Assembly: GCA_019634895.1 (NCBI GenBank)
Contig: JAHCAM010000021.1
Coordinates: 1 to 46,489 of the forward strand
Length of the DNA: 46,489 nucleotides
Direction: 5' to 3'
From: Steroidobacteraceae bacterium
GTDB taxonomy: Bacteria > Pseudomonadota > Gammaproteobacteria > Steroidobacterales > Steroidobacteraceae
The number at the start of each line of letters is the position of its first letter. The stretch's first letter is position 1. Positions 15,418 through 23,112 of the stretch are shown here, piece by piece. The position numbers were made by a program, and so were the translations under genes. Under the pieces are notes generated by a model. That model searched no databases. It was not told the origin of the DNA and saw only the letters and a list, made by a program, of their open reading frames with translations.

Positions 15418-15763
15418 GTGACTTTGACAGCGAGATGATCCTGCGCGACTTGTTGATCAGGTTGATCGAAAAATACAGCTTGCCGACCTTGCCGCCGAAA
15501 TCCGCGTGCAGCGTGCCCGGCAGCAGTTCCCCGACATCGAATTCACCGTGCTTCTCGTCGCTCATCTGCAGCTTGCGCGGCTGGTCCATCGGTGCCTTGA
15601 GCTCGGGACTGGGCAGGTACCAGTAGCCGCCGAATGCATCCTTGCTGATCTCGAAAGCGGCGCCGAGCGGCACGCCCTCCTGCCAGGGCGGCGGCTGCTT
15701 GCCGTGCCCGGGCTCGTCGTAAATGATCATGACCCAACGTCCGACGAAATGCTCTGCGTTCAT
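15389..15763 (-). CDS. Small protein of unknown function in the CHAT-ECF operon
   Basis: This 124-aa soluble protein has no signal peptide and no cysteine. It begins EHFVGRWVMIIYDE, has many aromatic and Gly/Pro residues, and ends in a Ser/His-rich tail (SLSKSHGGSHGTDY). The pattern suggests a small beta-barrel, somewhat lipocalin-like, but I do not recognise a family. AGGAG lies 6 nt before the ATG. The CHAT gene stops 2 bp upstream and the ECF sigma gene starts 29 bp before its end, so it is tightly coupled to both. It could be a partner or a substrate of the CHAT protein, which is inference only. Confidence 0.75.
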   Translation of the reverse strand: MNAEHFVGRWVMIIYDEPGHGKQPPPWQEGVPLGAAFEISKDAFGGYWYLPSPELKAPMDQPRKLQMSDEKHGEFDVGELLPGTLHADFGGKVGKLYFSINLINKSRRIISLSKSHGGSHGTDY

Positions 15764-15765
15764 CG

Positions 15766-18700
15766 CTACTCCTCACGTCCTGTGACGCCGTTGTTGCCTG
15801 CACCCGGGCGCGCGTTCGAGACCAGCTGGAAGCCCGCCCAGAAATAGGGATCCGCCCATCGCGTCTGCTGCCGGAGGTGCTGCTGCGCGCGCGCCAGCGC
15901 CTCGGGCGCCGCGCGCCCGAGTTGCAGCATTTCCCGGTAGAACTCGCGCATCAGCACGGCGGTGGAACTGTCCGGCACCTGCCAGAGGGTGGCCACCACC
16001 GCACGTGCCCCGCTGCCGAGGACGGCGTGCGACAGCCCGATGGGCCCTTCGCCGGCAATCTCGCGACCGATGGCCGTGTCGCAGCCGGAAAGCACGACGA
16101 GGTCCGCGTTCAGGCGCAGCCGCGCGATGTCGTACTGGCGCAGCGCGCCGTCCACCGCCTGCCCGTCCGCCCCGTACTGCGACAGCACGATGGTCGCCAG
16201 CGCGGGATCGCGGCTGTCGGCCAGGGCATGGGCGGCGAAGTGCACGATCCGGTACTGGTCGAGGGCGGCCCCCATGACGCGTTGCCGGCTGGCCTGCGGT
16301 CCCAGCAGCACCAGCGTCTCCGCCGGGTCCGCGACCAGCGCCATGAGTTCGCGCGCTTCGATGGCGGTGGATGGCAGGCGCCGCCACGGGTGGGCGGCCG
16401 CCGCGGAACTGGCCGGCCGCTGTCCCGGCCCGGAGATCCTCGGGTCATCCGGTTCGTAGACCGGATCGGCGACGAGCGCCAGCGTTCTCGGCGGCTTCGC
16501 ATCAGGACCCGGCGCGTCCCGCAGCGTCGACAGCGACGTGATGACCTGCGCGGCCCCGGCCGGCAGCGCGGGCCACGCCTGGCCGGCCAGCTGCGCCAGC
16601 GGAATCAGGTGCAGCGCGCCGTCTGGAACGATCCAGATGCCAGCCGCCGGCGGATCGTCTCCCATGGCCCCGAACAGCGTGCGCGCAAGTCGCGACGCCG
16701 GTGCCAGGCGGTTGCCGCCAGCGGCGGCATGGTTGCGCCAGGACAGGTGCAACTCGCGCGCGCGGCGTTCCAGCTCCGGTCCCGGCGGCAGCTCGTGGAC
16801 GCGGAGCCTGCCGTCGCGCACTTCGAACAGCCAGCTGCGGTCGGCGGCGACGAAGAACTCGGCGACGACGACCCCCTGTGGCACGAGCTGCGCAAGCTCG
16901 TCGCCATGGCGCGACGCTGTCGAGCCGCCGGACTGGAGCCTGGCGATCCGTCCGTCATTCAGCCGCGCCCGGGCGCGCAGGAGCTCGATGTCCCGGGTCA
17001 GTGCCTGCAGGCGTTCCGTATCCGGCGCCGCGGATTCGAGCAGCCGGTCCCGCTGCTGGCGCCTGACGGCCAGCTGCTCGTAGGTCTGCTGCCGCTCGGC
17101 CAGCAGTCCGGCCGGGACCTTGGCGGCGGTTGCAGCCGCTGATTCTGCCAGGCGCTGGGCCCGCGTGCGGTCGCTGGTCAGGAACGCGGCGTGCCACAGT
17201 CGCTGCGTCTGTTCCGCGTCGCCGGAACGCGCGCTGCTCTGCGACTGGGCGAGGAGCGCCTCGATGTGCAGCGCAACCGCCTGGCGATAGCTCGCACGGA
17301 ATGCCGCCCGCGCGTCGGCCTGCAGCGCCTGGACGCCGACGGATTCGAACTGCGTGAGCGCCGCGGCCGAGTCGTCGGAAGCGCCGGCGGCATCGCCGGT
17401 GAGCAGCCGGGCGCGGGCGCGGCGCTCCAGCGTACGCGCGTGATCCAGCTCCGAGCCGTTGGCGCGGTGGATCGCAATGGCGCGGGCGAAATGCGTCCAG
17501 GCGGCGTCGGCGTTGCCCGCCTGCAGCTCCAGGTCCGCCAGTTCCGTGTACGCGACGCCGAGCGCGCGATGCGTCGCCGGCAGGCCGAGCTTCAGCAGCG
17601 CATCCAGCCGGCTGCGCGCCGCCGCGTGATCGCCGGCGGCGAGATGATCGCGCACCAGCGCCGGCAGGACGCGGGACAGCTCCGGCGGACTGACGGACAG
17701 GTCCAGTGCCCTGAGGTCGAGATCGAGCGCCTCCCGGTGGCGGCCGGCGGCGCGCTCGAGATCCGCGAGATTGATCAGCCCGATCGCCTGCTCGCGGCGG
17801 GCGCCGGTCTCGGTGCGCAGCCCGACTGCCGTGCGCAGCAGCTCGCGCGCCCGCTCGGTCTCGCCGATGTTCATCATCAGGATGCCCAGGCTGTGCAGCG
17901 ACCGCGCTTCACCGTCGCGGTCGCCGAGCCGGTTCAGGATGTCCGCGGCCTCGTGATAACGCGCGATCGCCTCGTCGAAGCGGCCGAGAACGCGCAGCGG
18001 CAGCGCGCTGTTGTGCAGCGTGTGGGCGTAGTTCGCGGGATCCGCGTCGCGCGGGATCATCGCCAGCGCCTGCTCGAACTCCCGCGCGGCATCCGCCGCT
18101 CGGCCGTCTTCGTGACTCTGGTACGCCAGGCTCTGCAGCACCAGGGCCTGCGCCGGCGGGTCGCCGGCGGCGCGGAAATGGGCCAGCGCGGTGCGGAAGT
18201 CGGCGCGCGCCGCAACCTTGTCGCCGGCCTCGTCCCGCGAAACCCCGCGATAGCTGGCGGCATAGCCTGCCTCGTAGGGCATGGCAAGCTGGCGGAACCG
18301 CGACTCGGCTTCCAGCAGGCGAGCCTGCGCGCGCTCAAGGGTCGCTGCACGCAATTCCAGCTCGTAGTTCGATGCATTGGCCAGTTCATTGAGCGCCGCG
18401 CCTTCCAGGCGCAGCGCATAGGCCGCATGAGCCGGGGAGTTCCCTGTGTCCAGCCTGGCGAAAGCCCGGGCGGCCAGGTCCGAGGACAGCCTCCAGTCCG
18501 ACTGGCGGACATATCGCGCACCGGACTCGTGCAGGAGCGCAAGGCCGCTGCGCTGCCCGTCACCGGCTTCCGACCAGGCCTTCGCCGCCAGGGCATATGC
18601 ATCCGCTGCCTCGCGGCCGCGCTCGATCACCGGAAATGCAAGGCAGGCGGTGGTCTCGTGTCGCGCGGCGGCGAGGCGCAGCCGGTCCCCCGCGGTCACG

Positions 18701-19128
18701 AGCGGCAACGCCACCGCTTCCACGGTCGCCACGCCACGGGCGCCGGAGTGATCGTTGCGCTCGATGCGGACGGTGACGACCGGCGCGTGCGGCGCCTCGA
18801 TCAGCAGCGTCTCGACGCCCATGCGCCGATTCGGCGCGTCGCAGATGGCGGCCGCCTCCGCGCCGTCATGCGTGACCGCCGCCCTGATGTCGACGTCGCG
18901 GGCGGAGACGGTGACCAGGACCGGCGCATCCGGTGGCGCGTCGATCCGCAGCACCCGTGGTCCGGCGTCCACGACGGGAACGTCAACCGGCTCCTGCAGG
19001 ATCGTGACCGTGGACAGTTCCGGTCCGCAACCCGCCAGCAGCGCCAGGACCGCCGGGACGGCGGCGGTCGCCAGCTGCCGGACCGGGAATCGACGGTAGC
19101 GTCGGTTGGCCTTGCTGCCGGGCTCCAT
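15766..19128 (-). CDS. TPR-CHAT lipoprotein (caspase-like peptidase domain)
   Basis: This 1120-aa protein has a lipoprotein signal peptide (lipobox LLAGC, Cys34), an N-terminal beta-rich region (about 35-150), a long array of TPR-like helical repeats (about 160-640), a coiled-coil-like stretch near 690-740, and a C-terminal CHAT domain (about 810-1110). The caspase-type dyad is visible: HFAAHA with His967, and LSGCDT with Cys1016, followed by the GARAVVATLWQVPDSST block. CHAT proteins are proteases or scaffolds activated by a partner binding the TPRs. Here the protein would be lipid-anchored outside the cytoplasm. It leads the operon with the 124-aa protein, the ECF sigma and the anti-sigma. 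The substrate is unknown; signal-dependent cleavage of the anti-sigma factor is one attractive idea. Confidence 0.93.
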   Translation of the reverse strand: MEPGSKANRRYRRFPVRQLATAAVPAVLALLAGCGPELSTVTILQEPVDVPVVDAGPRVLRIDAPPDAPVLVTVSARDVDIRAAVTHDGAEAAAICDAPNRRMGVETLLIEAPHAPVVTVRIERNDHSGARGVATVEAVALPLVTAGDRLRLAAARHETTACLAFPVIERGREAADAYALAAKAWSEAGDGQRSGLALLHESGARYVRQSDWRLSSDLAARAFARLDTGNSPAHAAYALRLEGAALNELANASNYELELRAATLERAQARLLEAESRFRQLAMPYEAGYAASYRGVSRDEAGDKVAARADFRTALAHFRAAGDPPAQALVLQSLAYQSHEDGRAADAAREFEQALAMIPRDADPANYAHTLHNSALPLRVLGRFDEAIARYHEAADILNRLGDRDGEARSLHSLGILMMNIGETERARELLRTAVGLRTETGARREQAIGLINLADLERAAGRHREALDLDLRALDLSVSPPELSRVLPALVRDHLAAGDHAAARSRLDALLKLGLPATHRALGVAYTELADLELQAGNADAAWTHFARAIAIHRANGSELDHARTLERRARARLLTGDAAGASDDSAAALTQFESVGVQALQADARAAFRASYRQAVALHIEALLAQSQSSARSGDAEQTQRLWHAAFLTSDRTRAQRLAESAAATAAKVPAGLLAERQQTYEQLAVRRQQRDRLLESAAPDTERLQALTRDIELLRARARLNDGRIARLQSGGSTASRHGDELAQLVPQGVVVAEFFVAADRSWLFEVRDGRLRVHELPPGPELERRARELHLSWRNHAAAGGNRLAPASRLARTLFGAMGDDPPAAGIWIVPDGALHLIPLAQLAGQAWPALPAGAAQVITSLSTLRDAPGPDAKPPRTLALVADPVYEPDDPRISGPGQRPASSAAAAHPWRRLPSTAIEARELMALVADPAETLVLLGPQASRQRVMGAALDQYRIVHFAAHALADSRDPALATIVLSQYGADGQAVDGALRQYDIARLRLNADLVVLSGCDTAIGREIAGEGPIGLSHAVLGSGARAVVATLWQVPDSSTAVLMREFYREMLQLGRAAPEALARAQQHLRQQTRWADPYFWAGFQLVSNARPGAGNNGVTGREE

Positions 19129-19218
19129 GGCCTTCTTATTGATTGTCCTGCCCCCTGCGACCCCGTCTTGTTAGCACGCGGTATCCCGGTTCGGCAACCC
19201 GACACGCCACGGCCACCG

Positions 19219-19234
19219 GAAGTGAGACTTTGGG
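19219..19234 (+). repeat. 16-nt motif GAAGTGAGACTTTGGG, copy 2, with hairpin
   Basis: This is an exact copy of the motif at 14786-14801 in opposite orientation, in the 141-bp space between the divergent CHAT gene and the small gene at 19270. GAGAC (19224-19228) can pair with GTCTC (19237-19241) around an 8-nt loop. It lies about 90 bp upstream of the CHAT start and 35 bp upstream of the GIY-YIG-like gene, so it could serve either promoter. Confidence 0.6.
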
Positions 19235-19269
19235 CGGTCTCGCATCAGTATTGGTGACGGGAGGTGCCG

Positions 19270-19617
19270 ATGCGTTCCAGGGAAGCGCCGAGCGATCCGG
19301 GGGTCCACGTCTGGATCGGCGCGTCGGGGCGGAAGTACCGCTACGCGGTGTACATGGTCGGCACGGTGTTCGGGCCCGGTCCGGCGAATTTCGTGTTCGC
19401 GCGCGAGACCCGGCCCGGGCTGTACGCAGCCGTCCATATCGGCCACACCGGAGACCTGTCCGAGCCCTTCGACAACCACCTCGCCATGCAGTGCATCCGG
19501 CTGAACCGCGCGACGCACATCCACGTGAAACTCTCGACCGCGCCAGAGGAGGTGCGCCGCGCCGAGTGCTCGGACCTGATCGCCGAGTGGAGCCCGCCCT
19601 GCAACTCGATGCGCTGA
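19270..19617 (+). CDS. Small protein resembling a degenerate GIY-YIG domain
   Basis: From the ATG at 19270 (GGGAGG 5 nt upstream) this encodes 115 aa. The segment VHIGHTGDLSEPFDNH (about 64-79) resembles the YIG half of GIY-YIG proteins, and ECSDLIAEWSPPCN at the C-terminus resembles their conserved Glu helix and the PPCN ending. The first Tyr motif reads NFVF and the usual Arg after the YIG is Pro (EPF), so two catalytic positions are missing and nuclease activity is unlikely. A GTG at 19264 is an alternative start. It is divergent from the CHAT operon and shares its intergenic region. The family assignment is tentative. Confidence 0.65.
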   Translation: MRSREAPSDPGVHVWIGASGRKYRYAVYMVGTVFGPGPANFVFARETRPGLYAAVHIGHTGDLSEPFDNHLAMQCIRLNRATHIHVKLSTAPEEVRRAECSDLIAEWSPPCNSMR

Positions 19618-19623
19618 GCGCCG

Positions 19624-20898
19624 CTACAGGCGTTGCATCAGCTCGCGGAACCGCGGCAAATCGCGCAGGTTCGCGAGGTCCGCGTCGGATTCGTACTGCC
19701 GTCGGTTGGTGAGGCCCGCGGCGATCGCCCGTTCCACGTAACCGAGCGCGCGGCCGGAATCTCCGGATAGCGCGTGGGCACAGGCCAGGTTGTAGTAGTC
19801 GGAGGCCGTCCCGCCGCCGGCGGCGACGGCCTTTTGCAGGCTGGCGATCGCCTCCGGCAGCCGGCGCAGCGCGACCTGGCTCGCGCCGAGGCGGTGCCAG
19901 GCGAAGGCATCGTCCGGGTGCGTTCCGACATAAGACTGGTAGGCCGCTGCGGCGCCGCTCCAGTCCTCGGCGAGGAAGCGCTCCTCGGCGTCGAGCAGTG
20001 CGGCCGGCAGCGGCGCGACACCCGGCGGCAGGGGACTCTCCGCGTCCATGACGATGCGCCAGTCACCGCGCGCATCGCGCTTCCATACGCGCGCGTAGTA
20101 GGCGGCTGCTGGCTGCCCGGCGCCGGTTTCGTAGCTGCCGTAGGCATAGCCGAGGTCGCCGGACTGGGCGACGTCCGCCGCGAGCGGCTGGCCGTTGCGC
20201 GCCTGCGGCTGGGCCACGAGCCAGGTATCGAGCGCCGGCCTGCCGGCGACCGGCATGACGCCAGGGCGATGCAGGCGCGCGTCGTCCGCCAGCCATCCCG
20301 AGTACGCCTGGCCGATCCCGGTCGAGCGCATCTGCGCGAGCAGTTCGCGCTCCACCGCGAGCAGACTCGCCGTCTCCGCTGCAGCCTCCACGGCGGGAGC
20401 GTTGCCGCCGGCCGGGGGCGGGGTGGTGTGGTACGGCGCGTCGAGCGGCGCCACTGGACCCGGCGTGTCGCTGCCGAGATCCAGGACCACGCGCCAGTTC
20501 CCGTCCGGCTGCCTCTTCCAGACGGAAAAGAACAGGCCGTGCCGCTCCGGCCGGCCCTGCTCCGGCCGCGCCTCATAGACCACCGGGCCCGTGTTCCAGC
20601 CCAGGTCGCCCGCCCGCGAGATGTCGCCCCAGACCGGGGCCCAGCGGGCGCCCATGGGACCGGGCGAGGAAGCCTGCGGACCCAGCACGGTGCGGGCGCG
20701 GACCGGGTGGGGCCAGAACGCGATGCCGTCCGGCGCGAAGTAGTGGAAGAAGGAATCGCGGAAACCCCGTTCCGCCGCGAGCTTCACGAACGCGCGCTCG
20801 GCCGCGACCATTGCCGCCTGATCGGCCGGCATCGGGGCATCGCCTGCGGTCGCCGGCAGCGCGGCCAGCAGCAGTGCGGCAGCCGGGGCAAAGCTCAA
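19624..20898 (-). CDS. Secreted protein with two NTF2/SnoaL-like domains and TPRs
   Basis: I place the start at the TTG at 20898, because TTGA then overlaps the stop of the upstream lipoprotein gene, AAGGGCGG lies just upstream, and a clean signal peptide results (LSFAPAAALLLAALPATAGDA). The 424-aa product has two repeats of a DUF4440/SnoaL-type cone fold (about 28-160, ending VWKRQPDGNWRVVLD, and about 175-310, ending VWKRDARGDWRIVMD). TPR helices follow (about 315-424, WHRLGASQVALRRLPEAIAS). It is probably a periplasmic binding or scaffolding protein. No catalytic residues can be named. It is co-transcribed with the DUF6491 lipoprotein. Confidence 0.8.
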   Translation of the reverse strand: MSFAPAAALLLAALPATAGDAPMPADQAAMVAAERAFVKLAAERGFRDSFFHYFAPDGIAFWPHPVRARTVLGPQASSPGPMGARWAPVWGDISRAGDLGWNTGPVVYEARPEQGRPERHGLFFSVWKRQPDGNWRVVLDLGSDTPGPVAPLDAPYHTTPPPAGGNAPAVEAAAETASLLAVERELLAQMRSTGIGQAYSGWLADDARLHRPGVMPVAGRPALDTWLVAQPQARNGQPLAADVAQSGDLGYAYGSYETGAGQPAAAYYARVWKRDARGDWRIVMDAESPLPPGVAPLPAALLDAEERFLAEDWSGAAAAYQSYVGTHPDDAFAWHRLGASQVALRRLPEAIASLQKAVAAGGGTASDYYNLACAHALSGDSGRALGYVERAIAAGLTNRRQYESDADLANLRDLPRFRELMQRL

Positions 20899-21338
20899 GA
20901 GCCGCCCTTCTTTGACTGCTGGCGCAGCTCGCGCTCTTCCTGCTTCATCAGCCTGTAGTCCATCGGGTGGATGCTGAGGATGCGGCAACGGTTGCGGCCG
21001 ACGCGCACCCAGTCGAAGCCGCTCGAAATGGTCCCGCTCACGCGCGATTCAAGCCGGATGCCGACTGCGGTGTCCAGTTCGTAACAGGTCGGGTCGACGC
21101 GCAGGATGTACGCTTCGTCGAACCGCGTCCACACCACCAGCTCGTTGCGACCGAGCGGCCGCCAGCCGGAGATGCGGCCGTAGCTGCTGAAGCTCGGCAC
21201 TTCTTCCTTCGCGTAGTGCCAGTAGCGCTCGCGCTCCGACGGCTCGCCGTCGCGCTGCCGGGTCCCGGCGCAACCGGCGGCCAGCACGGCAACCGCGGCG
21301 ACGATGACGGGCAGGGCTTTGCGGATACCCGGTCGCAT
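20895..21338 (-). CDS. DUF6491-family lipoprotein
   Basis: This 147-aa protein has a lipoprotein signal (VIVAAVAVLAAGC, Cys23). The body carries the DUF6491 pattern: ISGWRPLGRNELVVWTRFDE, a Cys-containing strand, RNRCRILSIHPMDYRLMK and a charged C-terminal helix ending in SKKGGS. Two body cysteines may form a disulfide. The family's function is unknown; it is common in Gammaproteobacteria such as Xanthomonadales and Woeseiales. The gene overlaps the following TPR/NTF2-like gene by 4 bp, and its start lies 61 bp from the divergent amidohydrolase gene. Confidence 0.85.
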   Translation of the reverse strand: MRPGIRKALPVIVAAVAVLAAGCAGTRQRDGEPSERERYWHYAKEEVPSFSSYGRISGWRPLGRNELVVWTRFDEAYILRVDPTCYELDTAVGIRLESRVSGTISSGFDWVRVGRNRCRILSIHPMDYRLMKQEERELRQQSKKGGS

Positions 21339-21399
21339 GCGACTACTGAGACCGGCTGCCGGGTGTCGGGTTCCTCGCGTCTTCCGTAAGATCCGTGGC

Positions 21400-23112
21400 A
21401 TGAACCACCCCCTGCGCCTGGTTGGCACCCTTGCGCTCTGCGCCTTCGGCACCGCCGCCGCCGACAGCCTTCTCCTGATCAACGGGATTGTCCATACGGG
21501 AGTTTCCGGAGCCCGCCCTGCCGAGGCGGTCCTTGCGAATGACGGCAGGATCGCTTTCGTGGGCACGACGGCGCAGGCACGGCGGCGCGCGCCCGGCGGC
21601 GCAAGAACCATCGACCTGCAGGGCGCGACGGTGTTACCGGGACTCGCGGATGCGCACGCGCACCTGACCGGCATCGGCTGGCGCGAGCTGCATTTCGACC
21701 TGACCGGCGTCGGGAGCCTCGAGGCGCTGCAGCGGCGCCTGCGGGAACGGGCTGCCGGCGATCCTTCAGGCTGGATCGTCGGCCGCGGCTGGATCGAGTC
21801 GAAGTGGACGCCTGCAGTCTTCCCGACGCGCGCGGACCTGGACGCCGTCGTCGCCTCGAAGCCCGTGGTGCTCGAGCGGGCCGACGGACATGCCGTGGTC
21901 GTCAACAGCAGGGCACTCGAGATTGCCGGCATCACCGCGGACACGCCCGACCCCGCGGGCGGCGAGATCCTGCGCGATTCCGCCAGCGGCGAGCCGACCG
22001 GCATGCTGGTGGACGCCGCCGCCGACCTCGTGCAGCGGCACGTGCCGGCGGCGACCGCGGACGACCTGCGCCGCGCGCTCGTGGCCGGTGCCGAGCGCAG
22101 CCTGCGGCTGGGCTGGACCCAGCTGCAGGTCGCCGGCATGAGCTGGGAGGAGATCGACGAGCTGTGCCGGCTCTATGCCGACGGTCGCATGAAGCTGCGC
22201 GTCTACGCGGCCGTCGGCGGGCCCGGCCCGGATGCCGAGCGGCTGCTGGCCGCCGGCCGCAAGTACCGGAGCTGCGACCCGCGCCTGACCGTGCGCTCGA
22301 TCAAGCTGTACATGGATGGCGCGCTGGGCTCGCGCGGCGCGGCGCTGCTCGAACCCTACAGCGATGCGCCGGCGAGCCACGGCCTGTTGCGGCATGCGCC
22401 GGAGGAAATCCTGCGCGCCACCGAGGCCGCCCTGCGCAGCGGCATCCAGGTGCAGACGCACGCAATCGGGGACCGCGGCAACCGCATCGTGCTCGACCAG
22501 TACGCGCGGGCGCTGGCGGCCGTGCCGCCGGCCGAACGCGCAGTCGCCGAGCCGCGGCTGCGCATCGAGCACCTGCAGGTGATCCACGATGACGACATCC
22601 CGCGGCTCGCGCGGCTCGGCGTCATCGCGTCCATGCAGCCATCGCATGCGATCAGCGACATGCTGTTCGCGCCTGCGCGGCTCGGACCGGAGCGGATCGG
22701 CCGCGCCTATGCCTGGCGCAAGGTGCTGGAATCCGGCGCCGTCCTCGCGGGCGGCAGCGACGCGCCGGTGGAGCAGGGCGATCCGCGCGTCGAGTTCTAC
22801 GCCGCCGTCGCGCGCCGCACGCTCGAGGGCTTCGCGGGCCCGGACTGGGGACTCGACCAGCGGCTCACGCGCGGCGAAGCGCTGGCGGCGCTGACGGCCG
22901 GGCCGGCCTACGCTGCCTTCGAGGAACGCGTGCGCGGCACGATCGAGCCCGGAAAGTGGGCGGACTTCAGCGTGTTCTCGACCGACCTGATGGAAGTGCC
23001 GGAGGACGGGATCCTGGATGCGCGCGCCGTGCTGACGGTGGTCGGCGGCGAAGTCGCCTGGGCGGACCCGGCGTTCACGCCACCGAGCGCGGGCGCACGT
23101 CCCCGACCTTGA
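21400..23112 (+). CDS. Exported amidohydrolase (YtcJ-like, amidohydrolase_3 family)
   Basis: This 570-aa protein has a signal peptide (LRLVGTLALCAFGTAAADS) and the amidohydrolase fold. Its metal-binding motifs are GLADAHAHLTG (HxH pair), QTHAIGDRGN (His), RIEHLQVI (His) and the late Asp in AGGSDAPVE. A beta-sandwich wraps the barrel (NGIVHTG at the start; GTIEPGKWADFSVF near the end). The YtcJ group includes N-substituted formamide deformylases; most members are uncharacterised. The start at ATG 21400 gives the signal peptide. The 3' end overlaps the convergent GGDEF-EAL gene by 38 bp. The substrate is unknown. Confidence 0.92.
   Translation: MNHPLRLVGTLALCAFGTAAADSLLLINGIVHTGVSGARPAEAVLANDGRIAFVGTTAQARRRAPGGARTIDLQGATVLPGLADAHAHLTGIGWRELHFDLTGVGSLEALQRRLRERAAGDPSGWIVGRGWIESKWTPAVFPTRADLDAVVASKPVVLERADGHAVVVNSRALEIAGITADTPDPAGGEILRDSASGEPTGMLVDAAADLVQRHVPAATADDLRRALVAGAERSLRLGWTQLQVAGMSWEEIDELCRLYADGRMKLRVYAAVGGPGPDAERLLAAGRKYRSCDPRLTVRSIKLYMDGALGSRGAALLEPYSDAPASHGLLRHAPEEILRATEAALRSGIQVQTHAIGDRGNRIVLDQYARALAAVPPAERAVAEPRLRIEHLQVIHDDDIPRLARLGVIASMQPSHAISDMLFAPARLGPERIGRAYAWRKVLESGAVLAGGSDAPVEQGDPRVEFYAAVARRTLEGFAGPDWGLDQRLTRGEALAALTAGPAYAAFEERVRGTIEPGKWADFSVFSTDLMEVPEDGILDARAVLTVVGGEVAWADPAFTPPSAGARPRP

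Noticed and set aside
15453..15466. TTGAT-CAGG-TTGAT resembling an Anr box
   Set aside because: The half-sites are direct rather than inverted, and they lie inside the 124-aa coding sequence.
14786..19234. The 16-nt repeats as terminal inverted repeats of a transposon
   Set aside because: No transposase or integrase lies between them, no target duplication was seen, and the left copy would cut the anti-sigma gene off from its sigma partner. It remains only a remote possibility.
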